A stretch of 64,000 nt of DNA from positions 62,001 through 126,000 of the forward strand of contig NZ_KB907258.1 in NCBI RefSeq assembly GCF_000381905.1. The letters run 5' to 3'. This document shows positions 1-9,335 of this stretch, in pieces; position 1 is the first letter of the stretch; every line of letters starts with the position of its first letter. The stretch comes from Paenibacillus fonticola DSM 21315 (lineage in GTDB: Bacteria; Bacillota; Bacilli; Paenibacillales; Paenibacillaceae). A program made the translations under genes and the position numbers. The notes beneath the pieces are model-generated. The model was given only the letters and a program-made list of their open reading frames with translations. It was not told the DNA's origin and did no database searches.

Positions 1-28
1 ACATAACCGAATTCGTGAAATTAGACAT
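1..28 (-). CDS. 5' end of next fla/che gene, probably flgD (partial)
   Basis: Only nine codons are visible (MSNFTNSVM), running off the left edge. The ATG is preceded by a good ribosome binding site (GGGAGG, 7 bases upstream) and lies 17 bases after the fliK stop. In Bacillales the gene after fliK is normally the hook-cap gene flgD (ylxG), so the identity is inferred from position only. Confidence 0.5.
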
Positions 29-45
29 AGGCTTCCTCCCTTCCG

Positions 46-1461
46 TTAAACTCTAGCAACAAAGGAGCTGCCATAGTTCTCTTCCCTGGCTCTCACTTCA
101 GAGATCCATTCGTTCCATTCTTCGTTCAAATCTCCCAAAGCCATTACGTCTTCCTCGCGAACTTCGCGGCGTTTACTGCCACTCTGCTGTTGTTGCGTGC
201 CACTGCCCGGTTGACGGCCATCCTGATACATATGGGACGATAGCGAAGTGTTTTGCGTAACTTCCAGCTTGTTCACTTGCAGCCCTTGAGCTTGGAGGGC
301 CGATCTTAACTGAGCCATTTGCCCTTCCAATGATTCTCTCGCAAATGCATGTTCCGTGACGAACTGGGCAATCAATTGTCCATTTTGCATCGTAATCTTT
401 ACGTCTACCTGACCAAGATGCTCAGGATAGAGTGAGATTCTGGCCTGCGACATGCCTTGGAGCTTAACGATTTCAAGCTTGCTGACTAAAAAACCGCCCA
501 TTTCCTTGCCAAAATGCTCCACCGGTACGCTTGGCGCTGCCGGTTTCACAGGGGCGGCAATGCCGTCTCGCATCGCGAGCTGGCCTACGGTCACTACACT
601 GCCCGTATGAAGTCCACTCTCCACATCAACGACGGGCTCGGCACCTTCAGCCGGACTGCTCAGGTTGGTAAATGTCGCCTGGGTTTTAGCTGAAGTCGAA
701 TCAATAATCGTCAAAGCTTGAGCTTGTGATGCTTGATTATTTTGCCTATGTTCGCCATTCCTGGTTTCTTGACTCGTACCGCCATTTAAAATCGCTTGTA
801 CATTTTGCTCCAGCGCAGCAATCCAGTTGCTGTTCCCTGTGCTTCCCGTCACAACGTGTTCGGCCGTCTGATTGTTCCCTTGAGCCATATGAAGGACTTG
901 CTGCAGTGCTGCAACCAGTTGTCCGGACTGCATTGCGGAAGGGAATTGCCCGGTCTGCTGCTGGGATGCTTGCATAAGCTGGACTAATGCATCCTGTATT
1001 GCAAAGCGCATCGTCTCCGGATGCTGGGAAAGTACAGGTGCGGGAGTTTCATCCGTTTCAACCATTGCCGCCGCTTCATTGTGCTGGGGCAATGCAAGCT
1101 CCTGAAATCCTTGCAGCCATGCTTGAAGGACCAACAAAAGGGATGGGTTATCTGCGATCGCTTGATCAAGATCGTTCAACTGGCCAAGCACATTTTCAAT
1201 CATCGGTACCAGTTCCTGCTGTTCCGGCTCGCCCGTATTCTGCTGACCTAAATCTGCCAATCCCGCGATAACCAGCGACTGCAGAGCACTTCCTCCATTT
1301 GCAAAACTTGTTCCGCCTAACATCATGCTTACCAAGGTTTGTTCGAATGTTTGTGCATTACCCTGAATCGCTTCTACTTTTCCGCTGCCTGTAGTCCAAA
1401 GCCCATTGATACTGCTCCCGCCTGACAAATTAGCGATTAATTGGTTCATTTGTTTGTTCAC
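46..1461 (-). CDS. fliK: Flagellar hook-length control protein FliK
   Basis: This is the secreted ruler that measures hook length and switches the export gate from hook to filament substrates. The 471 residues show the usual FliK plan. A long Gln/Ser/Ala-rich, poorly conserved N-terminal part is followed by a C-terminal Flg_hook domain at about residues 335-400, with the signature LYPEHLG (about 344-350) and a GQLIAQF strand. A charged Gln-rich tail follows. It lies 15 bases downstream of the MotE-like gene in the fla/che operon. Family assignment rests on the C-terminal domain and position. Confidence 0.9.
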   Translation of the reverse strand: MNKQMNQLIANLSGGSSINGLWTTGSGKVEAIQGNAQTFEQTLVSMMLGGTSFANGGSALQSLVIAGLADLGQQNTGEPEQQELVPMIENVLGQLNDLDQAIADNPSLLLVLQAWLQGFQELALPQHNEAAAMVETDETPAPVLSQHPETMRFAIQDALVQLMQASQQQTGQFPSAMQSGQLVAALQQVLHMAQGNNQTAEHVVTGSTGNSNWIAALEQNVQAILNGGTSQETRNGEHRQNNQASQAQALTIIDSTSAKTQATFTNLSSPAEGAEPVVDVESGLHTGSVVTVGQLAMRDGIAAPVKPAAPSVPVEHFGKEMGGFLVSKLEIVKLQGMSQARISLYPEHLGQVDVKITMQNGQLIAQFVTEHAFARESLEGQMAQLRSALQAQGLQVNKLEVTQNTSLSSHMYQDGRQPGSGTQQQQSGSKRREVREEDVMALGDLNEEWNEWISEVRAREENYGSSFVARV

Positions 1462-1476
1462 CTCCTTTCATTATCA

Positions 1477-2412
1477 TTATTTGCTGACCAGCTTGTTCAC
1501 AATTTTAGCAGTCAGCTCTTCGTTTTCTTTCATCATGGCGGCCAGTATTTTCGACCGGGCCCCATCGTCAACGGAGTTAAGTATTTTGAGCGCCTTGTCC
1601 GGGCTTATTTTATGAGTTTGAATGACCAGCTTTGCAGCCGATTCTGCAGACATGCCGGAGAATGTCTGGCCCAGCTGCTTATCATCCAGCCCGACCGCTG
1701 CATTGGCGGCTTGCTCTGGAGCTTCTGCCTCTTTCTTCAGCCTGGACTGCAAAGCGGCGATCGCCATATCGTCAGCAGGTGTGACATCTTTCAGCAGAAT
1801 GGAAATGTCCGCTGCCTTCTGAGGATCCATCTTCTCCAAAATCGCTACTTTACTCTCATTATTCATCAGGCTAAGCATTTGCAATGTTTCCTCGAGCGTC
1901 AGCTTTTCCAAAATGGCGGCCGCTTTACTCGGACTCATCTGCGCGTACAACTGCGAAAGCTTTTTAACCTCTTTCTGGTACGCCTCATCTTTGGCCGCCT
2001 CTTCCATCTCTATTGCCTCTGTCAAGGCTGCATCTAATTGTGCCTGAAGCTGTTTCACCTTATCATCCTGCTCAATTGCCTCGCGGTTGGCCGCTTCCAG
2101 CTCAGCTTCCTGTTTGGCCACCTGATCTTTCAATTCCTTCAAGGCTGCCTCATTGCTTTCCGCCTGCTTTTTTGCCTTTTGTTCCTCGGACTTGTCATCC
2201 TCCGCAGCCGCTCCATCGGAATCCGGGATGTAATCTCTGACAATTGGTATTTGTTTTCCTAAGTCCATTAACATGGTCCGAAAGTTTATATTAAACAGCG
2301 TCAAAAGAACGCCTAACAGCACCACAGTGAACAATATTGGGGTAACAAAAAACAAAAACCTCGAAAAACCGCCACCCGATTCCAAATCCTCTTCTAAATC
2401 AGCTTGCGCCAT
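1477..2412 (-). CDS. MotE/YlxF-like flagellar operon protein with MgtE_N domain
   Basis: This membrane-anchored protein is encoded between fliJ and fliK, the position of ylxF in B. subtilis. One transmembrane segment lies near residues 20-42. An Ala/Glu/Lys-rich coiled coil follows (about 80-150), then a helical region resembling the MgtE N-terminal domain (about 155-215: SPSKAAAILEKL, MDPQKAADI) and a second similar helical segment to the C-terminus. MotE homologues elsewhere act as chaperones for the stator protein MotB; whether this one does is inference. I chose the second ATG (2412) because GGAGGG is 7 bases upstream of it; the ATG at 2418 is too close. Confidence 0.75.
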   Translation of the reverse strand: MAQADLEEDLESGGGFSRFLFFVTPILFTVVLLGVLLTLFNINFRTMLMDLGKQIPIVRDYIPDSDGAAAEDDKSEEQKAKKQAESNEAALKELKDQVAKQEAELEAANREAIEQDDKVKQLQAQLDAALTEAIEMEEAAKDEAYQKEVKKLSQLYAQMSPSKAAAILEKLTLEETLQMLSLMNNESKVAILEKMDPQKAADISILLKDVTPADDMAIAALQSRLKKEAEAPEQAANAAVGLDDKQLGQTFSGMSAESAAKLVIQTHKISPDKALKILNSVDDGARSKILAAMMKENEELTAKIVNKLVSK

Positions 2413-2458
2413 TCTCATTCCCTCCTTCGAAAACCCGTTGACCCGTGCCCGTCACTCC

Positions 2459-2902
2459 TTACCGGGCTTTCATGGCAAACCGGACCGTAGCGATTTCATC
2501 CAGTTCGTTTTGTTCCCGAAGAAGCATTTCGTGCTGGTGCTTGTCCTTCGCCTTCTCCTTAGCCTTGAGCCAGACTTTTTCATCAAGCATTTTGCCGCTC
2601 AAGACCGCTTTTTTCTTATCGACATTTACCTCTGCCTGATGCACATCACCGATTTTCATCGCGATGCGGTCCTCCAAGTAATCCATATACCGCTGAAGTT
2701 CATGGAGCTTGATCATCGAGGCTTTATTTTCCATTTCAGACTGGATGGCCGAAATTGTCTGGAGTTTATCTTCCTGCAGCAACTCCAGAGTGCGCTGCTC
2801 CGCCTGAAGCTGGCCGACGGCAGCAGACAGCATCCACTCCGCTTGCGTTTTTTGATTGGATTTCAAATCGACAACTTTCTGATAGACGTAATGAAATTTC
2901 AT
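2459..2902 (-). CDS. fliJ: Flagellar export chaperone FliJ
   Basis: FliJ is the small coiled-coil stalk protein of the flagellar type III export apparatus. It sits in the FliI ATPase ring and promotes substrate delivery and ATPase-ring assembly at the cytoplasmic face. The 147 residues are almost entirely helical and charged, with the N-terminal pattern F-H-Y-V-Y-Q-K-V-V-D-L typical of Bacillales FliJ. It lies 10 bases downstream of fliI. Low sequence conservation is normal in this family, so the call leans on size, coiled coil and gene order. Confidence 0.85.
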   Translation of the reverse strand: MKFHYVYQKVVDLKSNQKTQAEWMLSAAVGQLQAEQRTLELLQEDKLQTISAIQSEMENKASMIKLHELQRYMDYLEDRIAMKIGDVHQAEVNVDKKKAVLSGKMLDEKVWLKAKEKAKDKHQHEMLLREQNELDEIATVRFAMKAR

Positions 2903-2912
2903 CTTCTACCCG

Positions 2913-4232
2913 TCATCTCCTCGCAAATTCGGCAATTAATCGTTCCTGGACTTCTGACAATGTCGTTTTTTCATTCACTTTCTGTCGAGTAAAGCCCCAA
3001 ATGCTCTCAATATAGTCAAGAGCTTCATCAATTTCATCGTTGGAGCCCTTCTGATAAGCGCCGATATTAATGAGGTCTTCGGAATCCCTGAATACAGCTA
3101 GCAGCCTTTTTAAATTTTCCGCCGCCTCGCTTTGCTCCTCCGGCACGATGTCCTTCATGACCCGGCTAATGCTTGCCAAAATGTCGATAGCCGGGAAATG
3201 GCCTTTATTGGCGATGTTCCGGTTCAGCACAATATGGCCGTCCAGAATCCCCCTTACCGCATCCGCGATCGGTTCGTTCATATCGTCACCATCAACGAGT
3301 ACGGTATAAAAAGCCGTGATTGAGCCTGTCGGCCCCGTCCCTGCCCGTTCCATCAGCTTGGGAAGCGCGGCGAATACAGAAGGGGTATATCCCCTCATCG
3401 CCGGTGGCTCTCCAATGGCAAGCCCCACTTCACGCAGCGCCATCGCATACCTCGTTACGGAGTCCATCATCAGCATGACGTTCAACCCGCGGTCGCGGAA
3501 ATATTCCGCAATCGTCGTAGCGATCAGCGCCCCTTTCATCCGAATGAGTGCGGGCTGATCTGAAGTAGCCACGATGACGACCGAACGCTCCAGACCTTCC
3601 GGTCCAAGATCCCGCTCGATAAAATCGAGCACCTCCCGGCCGCGTTCGCCGATGAGAGCAATCACATTCACATCCGCCGCAGTATTGCGGGCTATCATTC
3701 CCATCAGCGTACTCTTCCCGACACCGGAGCCGGCAAATATCCCTACGCGCTGTCCTTTGCCTATCGTCAGCAGGCCATCGATTGCCCGCACCCCGATATC
3801 GATCGGCTGGGCGACGCGCGGCCTGTTCAGCGGATTCATCGGTTTATTATAAGTGGAATAATGCCCCATCCGCGCTGGGAGAACCGAACCGTCCAGCGGC
3901 TCCCCTAGCCCGTCCAGAACTTTGCCAAGCAGCTCCGAGCCGACCTGTACGGTTAACGGCTTGCCCGTGCCTACGACATCACAGCCCGGACCAATCGATT
4001 GCAGTTCACCCAAGGGCATCAGCAGTACCTTGTTATCCCGGAAGCCAACAACCTCGGCTCGCAACGGCTCGGAAGATTTGCTCGGGTAAATGTAGCAAAG
4101 ATCACCAATGCTTGCGTCAGGCCCCTCTGATTCGACCATCAGCCCGATGACTTGCGTCACTTTTCCGTTGATTCGCACCGGATCCATATGCCGTAAGTGC
4201 TCAATATATTTGGCTGTATCAAGTTTCGTCAT
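2913..4232 (-). CDS. fliI: Flagellum-specific ATP synthase FliI
   Basis: FliI is the hexameric F1-beta-like ATPase that energises flagellar protein export at the membrane base. From ATG 4232 it has 439 residues, normal for the family. It contains a beta-barrel N-terminal part, Walker A AGSGVGKST at about 167-175, the ALIGERGREV segment, a Walker B region ending in MMDSV, and the FliI/YscN hallmark PSVFAALPKLMERAG. Reading frame extends 29 codons upstream of 4232, but that part lies inside fliH. The 4232 start overlaps the end of fliH by 14 bases, suggesting translational coupling. Confidence 0.96.
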   Translation of the reverse strand: MTKLDTAKYIEHLRHMDPVRINGKVTQVIGLMVESEGPDASIGDLCYIYPSKSSEPLRAEVVGFRDNKVLLMPLGELQSIGPGCDVVGTGKPLTVQVGSELLGKVLDGLGEPLDGSVLPARMGHYSTYNKPMNPLNRPRVAQPIDIGVRAIDGLLTIGKGQRVGIFAGSGVGKSTLMGMIARNTAADVNVIALIGERGREVLDFIERDLGPEGLERSVVIVATSDQPALIRMKGALIATTIAEYFRDRGLNVMLMMDSVTRYAMALREVGLAIGEPPAMRGYTPSVFAALPKLMERAGTGPTGSITAFYTVLVDGDDMNEPIADAVRGILDGHIVLNRNIANKGHFPAIDILASISRVMKDIVPEEQSEAAENLKRLLAVFRDSEDLINIGAYQKGSNDEIDEALDYIESIWGFTRQKVNEKTTLSEVQERLIAEFARR

Positions 4233-5088
4233 GAGCTCGTCCCCGATCATCCTCGTTGTCGAGTGAGATGCGCTGCAATTCCTTCTTAATTTCCGCGAGC
4301 TGTGTATCAATTCGGGCATCTACGCTGCCGAATGCCGAGCGGATAACACAGCCGCGATCCTGAACCGTCGCATCAGGTAAAATTTGCAATTCGGCTTGCG
4401 AATCGATGACCAGGCCCAGCTCTTCTCTTGCAGCCTGAACGAAGGCAAACTGAGAAGGTGCTACGCAAAGCGTAATAACCCCCTGCTCCCGCTTCCTTGC
4501 CAAGCTTTTCTTGACCAGATCCAGTACATAATCAGGCTCAATGCCCAACTGCTTATCAATTACTTTCTCTGCAATGGAGCAGCTCAGTTCTACAACGAAC
4601 GGCTCCGCTTCCTGGATGATCCGTTCCTTCTCGACATAAGCTTGCTCGAGAACAGCACTTGCCTCACCCATCATTTGTTCAATTTTGGCTTGAAGTGATT
4701 GTTCGGCCTGGACTTTTCCTTCCTCATAACCCTGGCTATATCCTTCCGATTTGAGAGCTTCAATCAAATGCTCATCCTGCTCTCTTTGCTCTTTCCACCA
4801 GGATTCGATTTGCAGCTTCGCTTCAGCAAGCATACTTTCCGCCTGCTCGGAAGCCTCCCGGATTTGGCGCTCGGCAAATTCCTTAGCATCGCTAAGCATT
4901 TGCCGCCTTGCCTCTTCAGCCGCGATATCCTCGGCGGAAATTTTCTCCTCCGGAGCCTCTACCTCTATAATCTCATCATCTAATTGTTGATCCTGGGGAG
5001 GGTTATACGTCTTTCCCAGATTCAATTGCTTGAGTATGTCAACCGGAACATATTGGGACACCTTAATCAAATTAGACAATGATGTCAT
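4219..5088 (-). CDS. fliH: Flagellar assembly protein FliH
   Basis: FliH is the peripheral-stalk-like regulator that binds FliI and links it to the export gate and C-ring. The 289-residue product has a long Glu/Ala/Gln-rich helix (about 45-150) with GYSQGYEEGK in the centre, followed by a C-terminal domain (about 165-280) with a VAPSQFAFV motif, matching FliH/YscL proteins. I start it at ATG 5088 (MTSLSNLIK), which overlaps fliG by 17 bases; the frame is open a few codons further upstream. Confidence 0.9.
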   Translation of the reverse strand: MTSLSNLIKVSQYVPVDILKQLNLGKTYNPPQDQQLDDEIIEVEAPEEKISAEDIAAEEARRQMLSDAKEFAERQIREASEQAESMLAEAKLQIESWWKEQREQDEHLIEALKSEGYSQGYEEGKVQAEQSLQAKIEQMMGEASAVLEQAYVEKERIIQEAEPFVVELSCSIAEKVIDKQLGIEPDYVLDLVKKSLARKREQGVITLCVAPSQFAFVQAAREELGLVIDSQAELQILPDATVQDRGCVIRSAFGSVDARIDTQLAEIKKELQRISLDNEDDRGRAHDET

Positions 5089-6088
5089 CTCCTCCGCCGC
5101 GGGCAATTATTATTTCACCGGCTTCTTCTAATCTGCGGATTGTTGCTACAATGCGAGTTTGTGCTTCCTCCACATCACGAAGCCGCACAGGTCCCATAAA
5201 CTCCATTTCTTCTTTAAATGTATCCGACATCCGTTTGGACATATTGCGGAATACAGCTTCCCGAACCTCCTCACTTGCCACTTTAAGGGCAAGCTGCAGG
5301 TCCGCATTTTCAATGTCGCGGATAATCCGCTGAATGGAACGGTTATCGATATTAACGATATCCTCAAACACGAACATCCGCTTTTTGATTTCTTCGGCGA
5401 GCTCTGGATCTTGAATTTCAAGCGAATCCAAGATCGTGCGCTCTGTTCCCCGGTCAACCCCGTTCAAGATTTGAACGATCGATTCAATACCGCCTGCGCT
5501 TGTATAATCCTGGGTTACCGTAGCGGACAGCTTCTGTTCCAGCACGCGCTCAACTTGTGAGATGACTTCCGGAGAAGTACTGTCCATCATAGCGATTCTG
5601 CGCGCCACTTCCGCTTGCTTCTCCTGCGGTAGCGACGACAGTATAGCCGCGGATTGCTCAAACTGCAAATAGGATAAGACTAGGGCAATCGTCTGGGCAT
5701 TTTCATTTTGAATGAAGTTCAAAATTTGATTTGGATCAGCCTTGCGGGCGAAATCAAACGGTCTGACTTGAAGGGTTGCCGTCAGACGGTTAATAATTTC
5801 GAACGCTTTTGTGGAACCAAGAGCTTTCTCCAAAATTTCCTTAGCGTAATTAATTCCCCCTTGCGTGATGTATTCTTGTGCAAGGCAAATTTGATGGAAC
5901 TCCGCCATGATCATATCTTTTTCGCTGCTGTCCACTTTGCGGACGTTAGCTATTTCAAGTGTTAGCTGTTCAATTTCCTCGTCGCGCAAGTGCTTGAATA
6001 TTTGAGCTGATACCTCAGGTCCAAGCGTAATTAGTAAAATCGCCGCTTTTTGTTTTCCGGTTAAACCAGAACTCGTCGTTTTTGACAA
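5072..6088 (-). CDS. fliG: Flagellar motor switch protein FliG
   Basis: FliG is the C-ring protein that converts stator force into torque and couples the rotor to FliF. The N-terminal part (GLTGKQKAAILLITLG) binds FliF, the middle and C-terminal armadillo domains follow, and the charged torque helix lies in EMEFMGPVRLRDVEEAQ. I favour a TTG start at 6088 (MSKTTSSG). GAGGTG lies 6 bases upstream, whereas the upstream GTG at 6097 is part of that ribosome binding site. It begins just after the fliF stop. Confidence 0.94.
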   Translation of the reverse strand: MSKTTSSGLTGKQKAAILLITLGPEVSAQIFKHLRDEEIEQLTLEIANVRKVDSSEKDMIMAEFHQICLAQEYITQGGINYAKEILEKALGSTKAFEIINRLTATLQVRPFDFARKADPNQILNFIQNENAQTIALVLSYLQFEQSAAILSSLPQEKQAEVARRIAMMDSTSPEVISQVERVLEQKLSATVTQDYTSAGGIESIVQILNGVDRGTERTILDSLEIQDPELAEEIKKRMFVFEDIVNIDNRSIQRIIRDIENADLQLALKVASEEVREAVFRNMSKRMSDTFKEEMEFMGPVRLRDVEEAQTRIVATIRRLEEAGEIIIARGGGDDIIV

Positions 6089-6099
6089 TACGTTCACCT

Positions 6100-7686
6100 C
6101 TACTCGTCTGCCAGCCAGGTGCGGAGCAAGTTGACGAATTCATCCGGCTTCTTCTTCGCCAGCGTCTCCAGTTGTTTACGCACTTGACTTTCGTTCGTAA
6201 TAGTATCCAAGTTGATCGATGGAAATTCTGGAGGCAGCGGCAGCGGCAGCTCCTCTTCCTCTTCTTCTTCCACCTGTTTCCGGCGACGGAACACGAGTGC
6301 TCCGATTCCAGCTCCAACCAACAGTACTGCGATAGCGCCACCCCATACCCATGGGTTTGATAACGTCAAACTTGAACCTTTTTGTTCCGAGCCATGAAAA
6401 GTTTGCGAGAAAACAGAAACTTTTCGCAGCAAATCTGCGTCTGTATAGGTAGTACCAGAATCAGCCAAATATGAACCGACGACATTCGCCAATATGTTCT
6501 CTATAGCGTCCTGGATCGTTTGATCTAAACTTTCTTCTCCGGCAGGTGGTTCAACTAACACATTAATGGTTAAATCCTTAATGACATAAGGACTAGCTAC
6601 AATGTCTTTAGTAATTCTGTTTACTTCATAATTGATCGTCGAGGAGGATTCTTCGGAGCTTACACCTGAGCTGCTCCCTGCAGTAGGATAGCCAGGTACG
6701 TCTTCGGTCCCAGTACCAGGGATTCCGCTGTCTGGATCACCTTCCCCGGTGTAGCTTTTCTGAATTCTTTGAGCACTGATCTCAATGCCCCTCATATTTT
6801 CCATATCGACTGGGGTAACGAGATTGTTCTTCTCGATCACTTGATCGAAATTGAGTGTAGAGGCTACGATAACCTCAATTTTGTCAGGTCCAGTAAATCG
6901 AGACAAAAATTGCTTAACGCTGCGGCTGACATCACTTTCGAACTTTTTCTGCAAAGCCATATTTTCTTGAACGGCAGTCGTCAGCGAGCCCATATTTCCG
7001 CCTTGCCCTGTCGGCAGGAGCACCGTGTCATCACTCGATGAGATAGAAATGTTCTCAATAGGCAAATTCGGAATAGAAGTTTTGACTAGATTGAAGTACC
7101 CATCCACCGCTTCCTGATTCGGACGATATCCCGGATTGAAGGTTACTACGATGGAAGCCGAGGCCTTCTGCTGCTCTTCAGGACTGGCAAACACGTTCTC
7201 TTCCGGAAGATTGATCAATACCTTTGCATTCTCAATGCCTTTCATACGTTTGAGAAGCTGTTCGACTTCTCCGCTGAGTGCACTGCGATACTTCACGCCG
7301 AATTCATTATCTGTCATCCCGATCAATGAGGAGCTCTCGTTGAAGGCCTCCCAGCCGATCGAGCCATTCTTGACAATTCCCTGTGAGCCGACATCCACTT
7401 TTACACGCGCTGCATCTTTGCTAGGCACCGAAATACTGCTTCCATCCGGGCTTAACTTATAGGGAATTCCACTGGATTCCAAATGATTATATATAGCTGC
7501 AGCATCCGTGGTGTCCAAGTTCGTAAAGGCTACTTCATACTCTGTTTTGGAAAATTGAATCGTCAGTAATATGATGGCAAGAAGTATAAAAGCTACCGTA
7601 GAAATTAAAAGCGTTTTTTGTTTATTGCTATAGTTGTTCCAGTAGCCGGTCAATCGGTCCCGGTACTGGGCGATTCTCTCATTCAC
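6100..7686 (-). CDS. fliF: Flagellar MS-ring protein FliF
   Basis: FliF forms the membrane-embedded MS-ring on which the rotor and export apparatus are built. The 528-residue product has the expected two transmembrane helices (about 25-45 and 445-465). The first ring-building motif includes LPEENVF and the central linker is rich in Gly/Ser/Thr. The C-terminal cytoplasmic tail that binds FliG contains a run of acidic residues (EEEEEEELPLPLP). The start is GTG at 7686, with GAGGTGACATA directly upstream. Confidence 0.95.
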   Translation of the reverse strand: MNERIAQYRDRLTGYWNNYSNKQKTLLISTVAFILLAIILLTIQFSKTEYEVAFTNLDTTDAAAIYNHLESSGIPYKLSPDGSSISVPSKDAARVKVDVGSQGIVKNGSIGWEAFNESSSLIGMTDNEFGVKYRSALSGEVEQLLKRMKGIENAKVLINLPEENVFASPEEQQKASASIVVTFNPGYRPNQEAVDGYFNLVKTSIPNLPIENISISSSDDTVLLPTGQGGNMGSLTTAVQENMALQKKFESDVSRSVKQFLSRFTGPDKIEVIVASTLNFDQVIEKNNLVTPVDMENMRGIEISAQRIQKSYTGEGDPDSGIPGTGTEDVPGYPTAGSSSGVSSEESSSTINYEVNRITKDIVASPYVIKDLTINVLVEPPAGEESLDQTIQDAIENILANVVGSYLADSGTTYTDADLLRKVSVFSQTFHGSEQKGSSLTLSNPWVWGGAIAVLLVGAGIGALVFRRRKQVEEEEEEELPLPLPPEFPSINLDTITNESQVRKQLETLAKKKPDEFVNLLRTWLADE

Positions 7687-7719
7687 TATGTCACCTCATC
7701 CTACAGCTTGCTAATTTCA

Positions 7720-8028
7720 TTAAATTTGCGTACGCATAATCTCTTGATAAGCTTCTATCACTTTATTACGAACTTGCGTAGTGAGCTGCAAACTTAACAA
7801 TGCCTGTTCTGAGGCGATCATAACTTGATCGACATTCGCTTGTCCTAACAGAAACTGCTCATTGAGTCGTTGTACATTGCTCTCTTGCGCTGCTACTCCA
7901 TTTAAAGCATCTGTCAAATATGAACTGAAGTTTTTGATTGCTTCCGATGGAGAGGTAACAGCAGGTTTAATCGGTTCTGCTATGGCTCCCAAATTTTGAA
8001 CTGTATTTAGACTAATATTGTTGTGCAT
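7720..8028 (-). CDS. fliE: Flagellar hook-basal body complex protein FliE
   Basis: FliE is the small rod adaptor linking the MS-ring/export gate to the proximal rod. About 102 residues, with the typical C-terminal rod-protein signature (VDQVMIASEQALLSLQLTTQVRNKVIEAYQEIMRTQI, split around the family's M-x-A-x-x-A-x-x-x-x-Q-x-x-x-x-V pattern). ATG 8028 is chosen; an adjacent TTG at 8031 is equally possible relative to the upstream GGAG. Gene order flgB-flgC-fliE-fliF is canonical. Confidence 0.93.
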   Translation of the reverse strand: MHNNISLNTVQNLGAIAEPIKPAVTSPSEAIKNFSSYLTDALNGVAAQESNVQRLNEQFLLGQANVDQVMIASEQALLSLQLTTQVRNKVIEAYQEIMRTQI

Positions 8029-8065
8029 CAACTTTTACCAACTCCTAACTGCTTTATTTAGCTGC

Positions 8066-8515
8066 TTATTTTCCGATCTGCAACGCTTTGGAGATCATCG
8101 CCTTACTGGCATTCAGGGCGGTTACGTTAGCCTCATAGGAGCGTGTCGCCGATATCATATCGACCATCTCCTTCATCAAATCCACGTTTGGCATATAGAC
8201 ATATCCTTCACTGTTAGCATCGGGATGCGTCGGATCGTATACCGGCTTAAAAGGTGTAGGGTCATCTTTGATTTGCGTAATTTTCACTCCTTGGCTGGCG
8301 GGTTCTTTGCCCATTGCTGAGCTGAGTGAATTTTTGAAGTCCACCTTATTGGGGGCCATAATGACTGTCTTACGTCTGTAAGGAATTGGCTGTCCGTCCT
8401 CCATGCTAGCTCGCGTCGTCCTTGCGTTGGCTATGTTTGATGAGATGACGTCCATACGAAGGCGCTGTGCAGTTAGTGCTGAAGAACTAATATTGAAGCT
8501 ATTGCTGATTTTCAA
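8066..8515 (-). CDS. flgC: Flagellar basal-body rod protein FlgC
   Basis: FlgC is a proximal rod subunit of the flagellar axial structure. The 149-residue length is typical. The N-terminal rod motif (SFNISSSALTAQRLRMDVISSNIANA) and the C-terminal partner helix (MKEMVDMISATRSYEANVTALNASK) are both present; together they form the D0 coiled coil of rod/hook proteins. The start codon is 6 bases after the flgB stop. Confidence 0.96.
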   Translation of the reverse strand: MKISNSFNISSSALTAQRLRMDVISSNIANARTTRASMEDGQPIPYRRKTVIMAPNKVDFKNSLSSAMGKEPASQGVKITQIKDDPTPFKPVYDPTHPDANSEGYVYMPNVDLMKEMVDMISATRSYEANVTALNASKAMISKALQIGK

Positions 8516-8521
8516 CGTCTA

Positions 8522-8929
8522 TTATCTCCCTTCTGTCGCCACACGTTTCATTTTTATTTGATAATTCATTTGTTCTATGTACGCATCGTACCTCAGTTTA
8601 TTTTCGGCAAGCAGGCTCATTTCGCTATCGATATCGACATTATTCAAGTTGTTATTCATAGCGGTCCTGTCATCGACGGTAATTTTGGGCTCCGGCACGC
8701 CCCCTGAGGAACCTATGACAAAATGCCTAATATCCGTACGATATCCCTTAAGCGCGGGCATTCCGCCGTTCAGCTCATTCTGCAGCAAACTCTCAAAAGA
8801 TACGTTCGAACGCTTAAAATAAGGGGTATCTCCGTTAGCTATGTTATCTACAATCACTTGCTGCCTAGTACTGGCAGCTTCGATTGCATTTTCGAGTCTA
8901 TTAAACCCCACACCATTAAGTAGCTGCAT
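8522..8929 (-). CDS. flgB: Flagellar basal-body rod protein FlgB
   Basis: FlgB is a proximal rod subunit and the first gene of the fla/che operon. The 135 residues carry the rod N-terminal motif (A-S-T-R-Q-Q-V-I-V-D-N-I-A-N) and the C-terminal helix (SEMSLLAENKLRYDAYIEQMNYQIKMK). A GGGGGA ribosome binding site precedes the ATG. The gene is preceded by about 400 bases without another gene, including a candidate sigma-A promoter and the terminator of hslU, so the operon probably starts here. Confidence 0.96.
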   Translation of the reverse strand: MQLLNGVGFNRLENAIEAASTRQQVIVDNIANGDTPYFKRSNVSFESLLQNELNGGMPALKGYRTDIRHFVIGSSGGVPEPKITVDDRTAMNNNLNNVDIDSEMSLLAENKLRYDAYIEQMNYQIKMKRVATEGR

Positions 8930-8955
8930 TTCCTATCCCCCTTAGTTGATTAAAA

Positions 8956-8983
8956 TTTATAACTTTTGACTTCGACAACACAA
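8956..8983 (-). promoter_or_regulatory. Candidate sigma-A promoter of flgB (fla/che operon)
   Basis: On the minus strand TTGTGT (-35, 8978-8983) and TATAAA (-10, 8956-8961) are separated by 16 bases. A start site near 8949 would give a leader of about 20 bases before the flgB ribosome binding site. The rest of the flgB-hslU gap (8984-9240) is very AT-rich, and I see no gene in it. Confidence 0.4.
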
Positions 8984-9245
8984 CTTATTCAACATACCTT
9001 GGCAAATTCCTCTTTTTTCGACAATAAACAATTTTAATAGTCTTTCTATTGTCCTATTAAGTCAAAATATAGCTTAATGTCATATATCCTAAGTTTCAAG
9101 CAGACTCGACATTATTACAATAAGAAAAAAGCCCTATCTTTACATATATTAACGTTTTTTTAACCACTTTTTGAATATTTTTCAATATTTTTATGAAAAT
9201 TCGACATTTTTAGTTATGACTATATACCGATCAACCTTGTCGGAA

Positions 9246-9288
9246 AAAGGAAAAAGACCGTCTCCCATTTTCGTGGGACTAACGGCCT
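9246..9288 (-). terminator. Intrinsic terminator after hslU
   Basis: On the minus strand a hairpin with outer arms GGCCGT/ACGGTC and inner arms TCCCA/TGGGA around a short loop is followed by a T-rich tail (TTTTTCCTTTTT). It lies about 50 bases past the hslU stop and separates the hslVU transcript from the fla/che operon. Confidence 0.75.
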
Positions 9289-9335
9289 TGAATTGCAGTT
9301 CTTTGTAATGACTCTCGGTATCTGAATAAGTAATG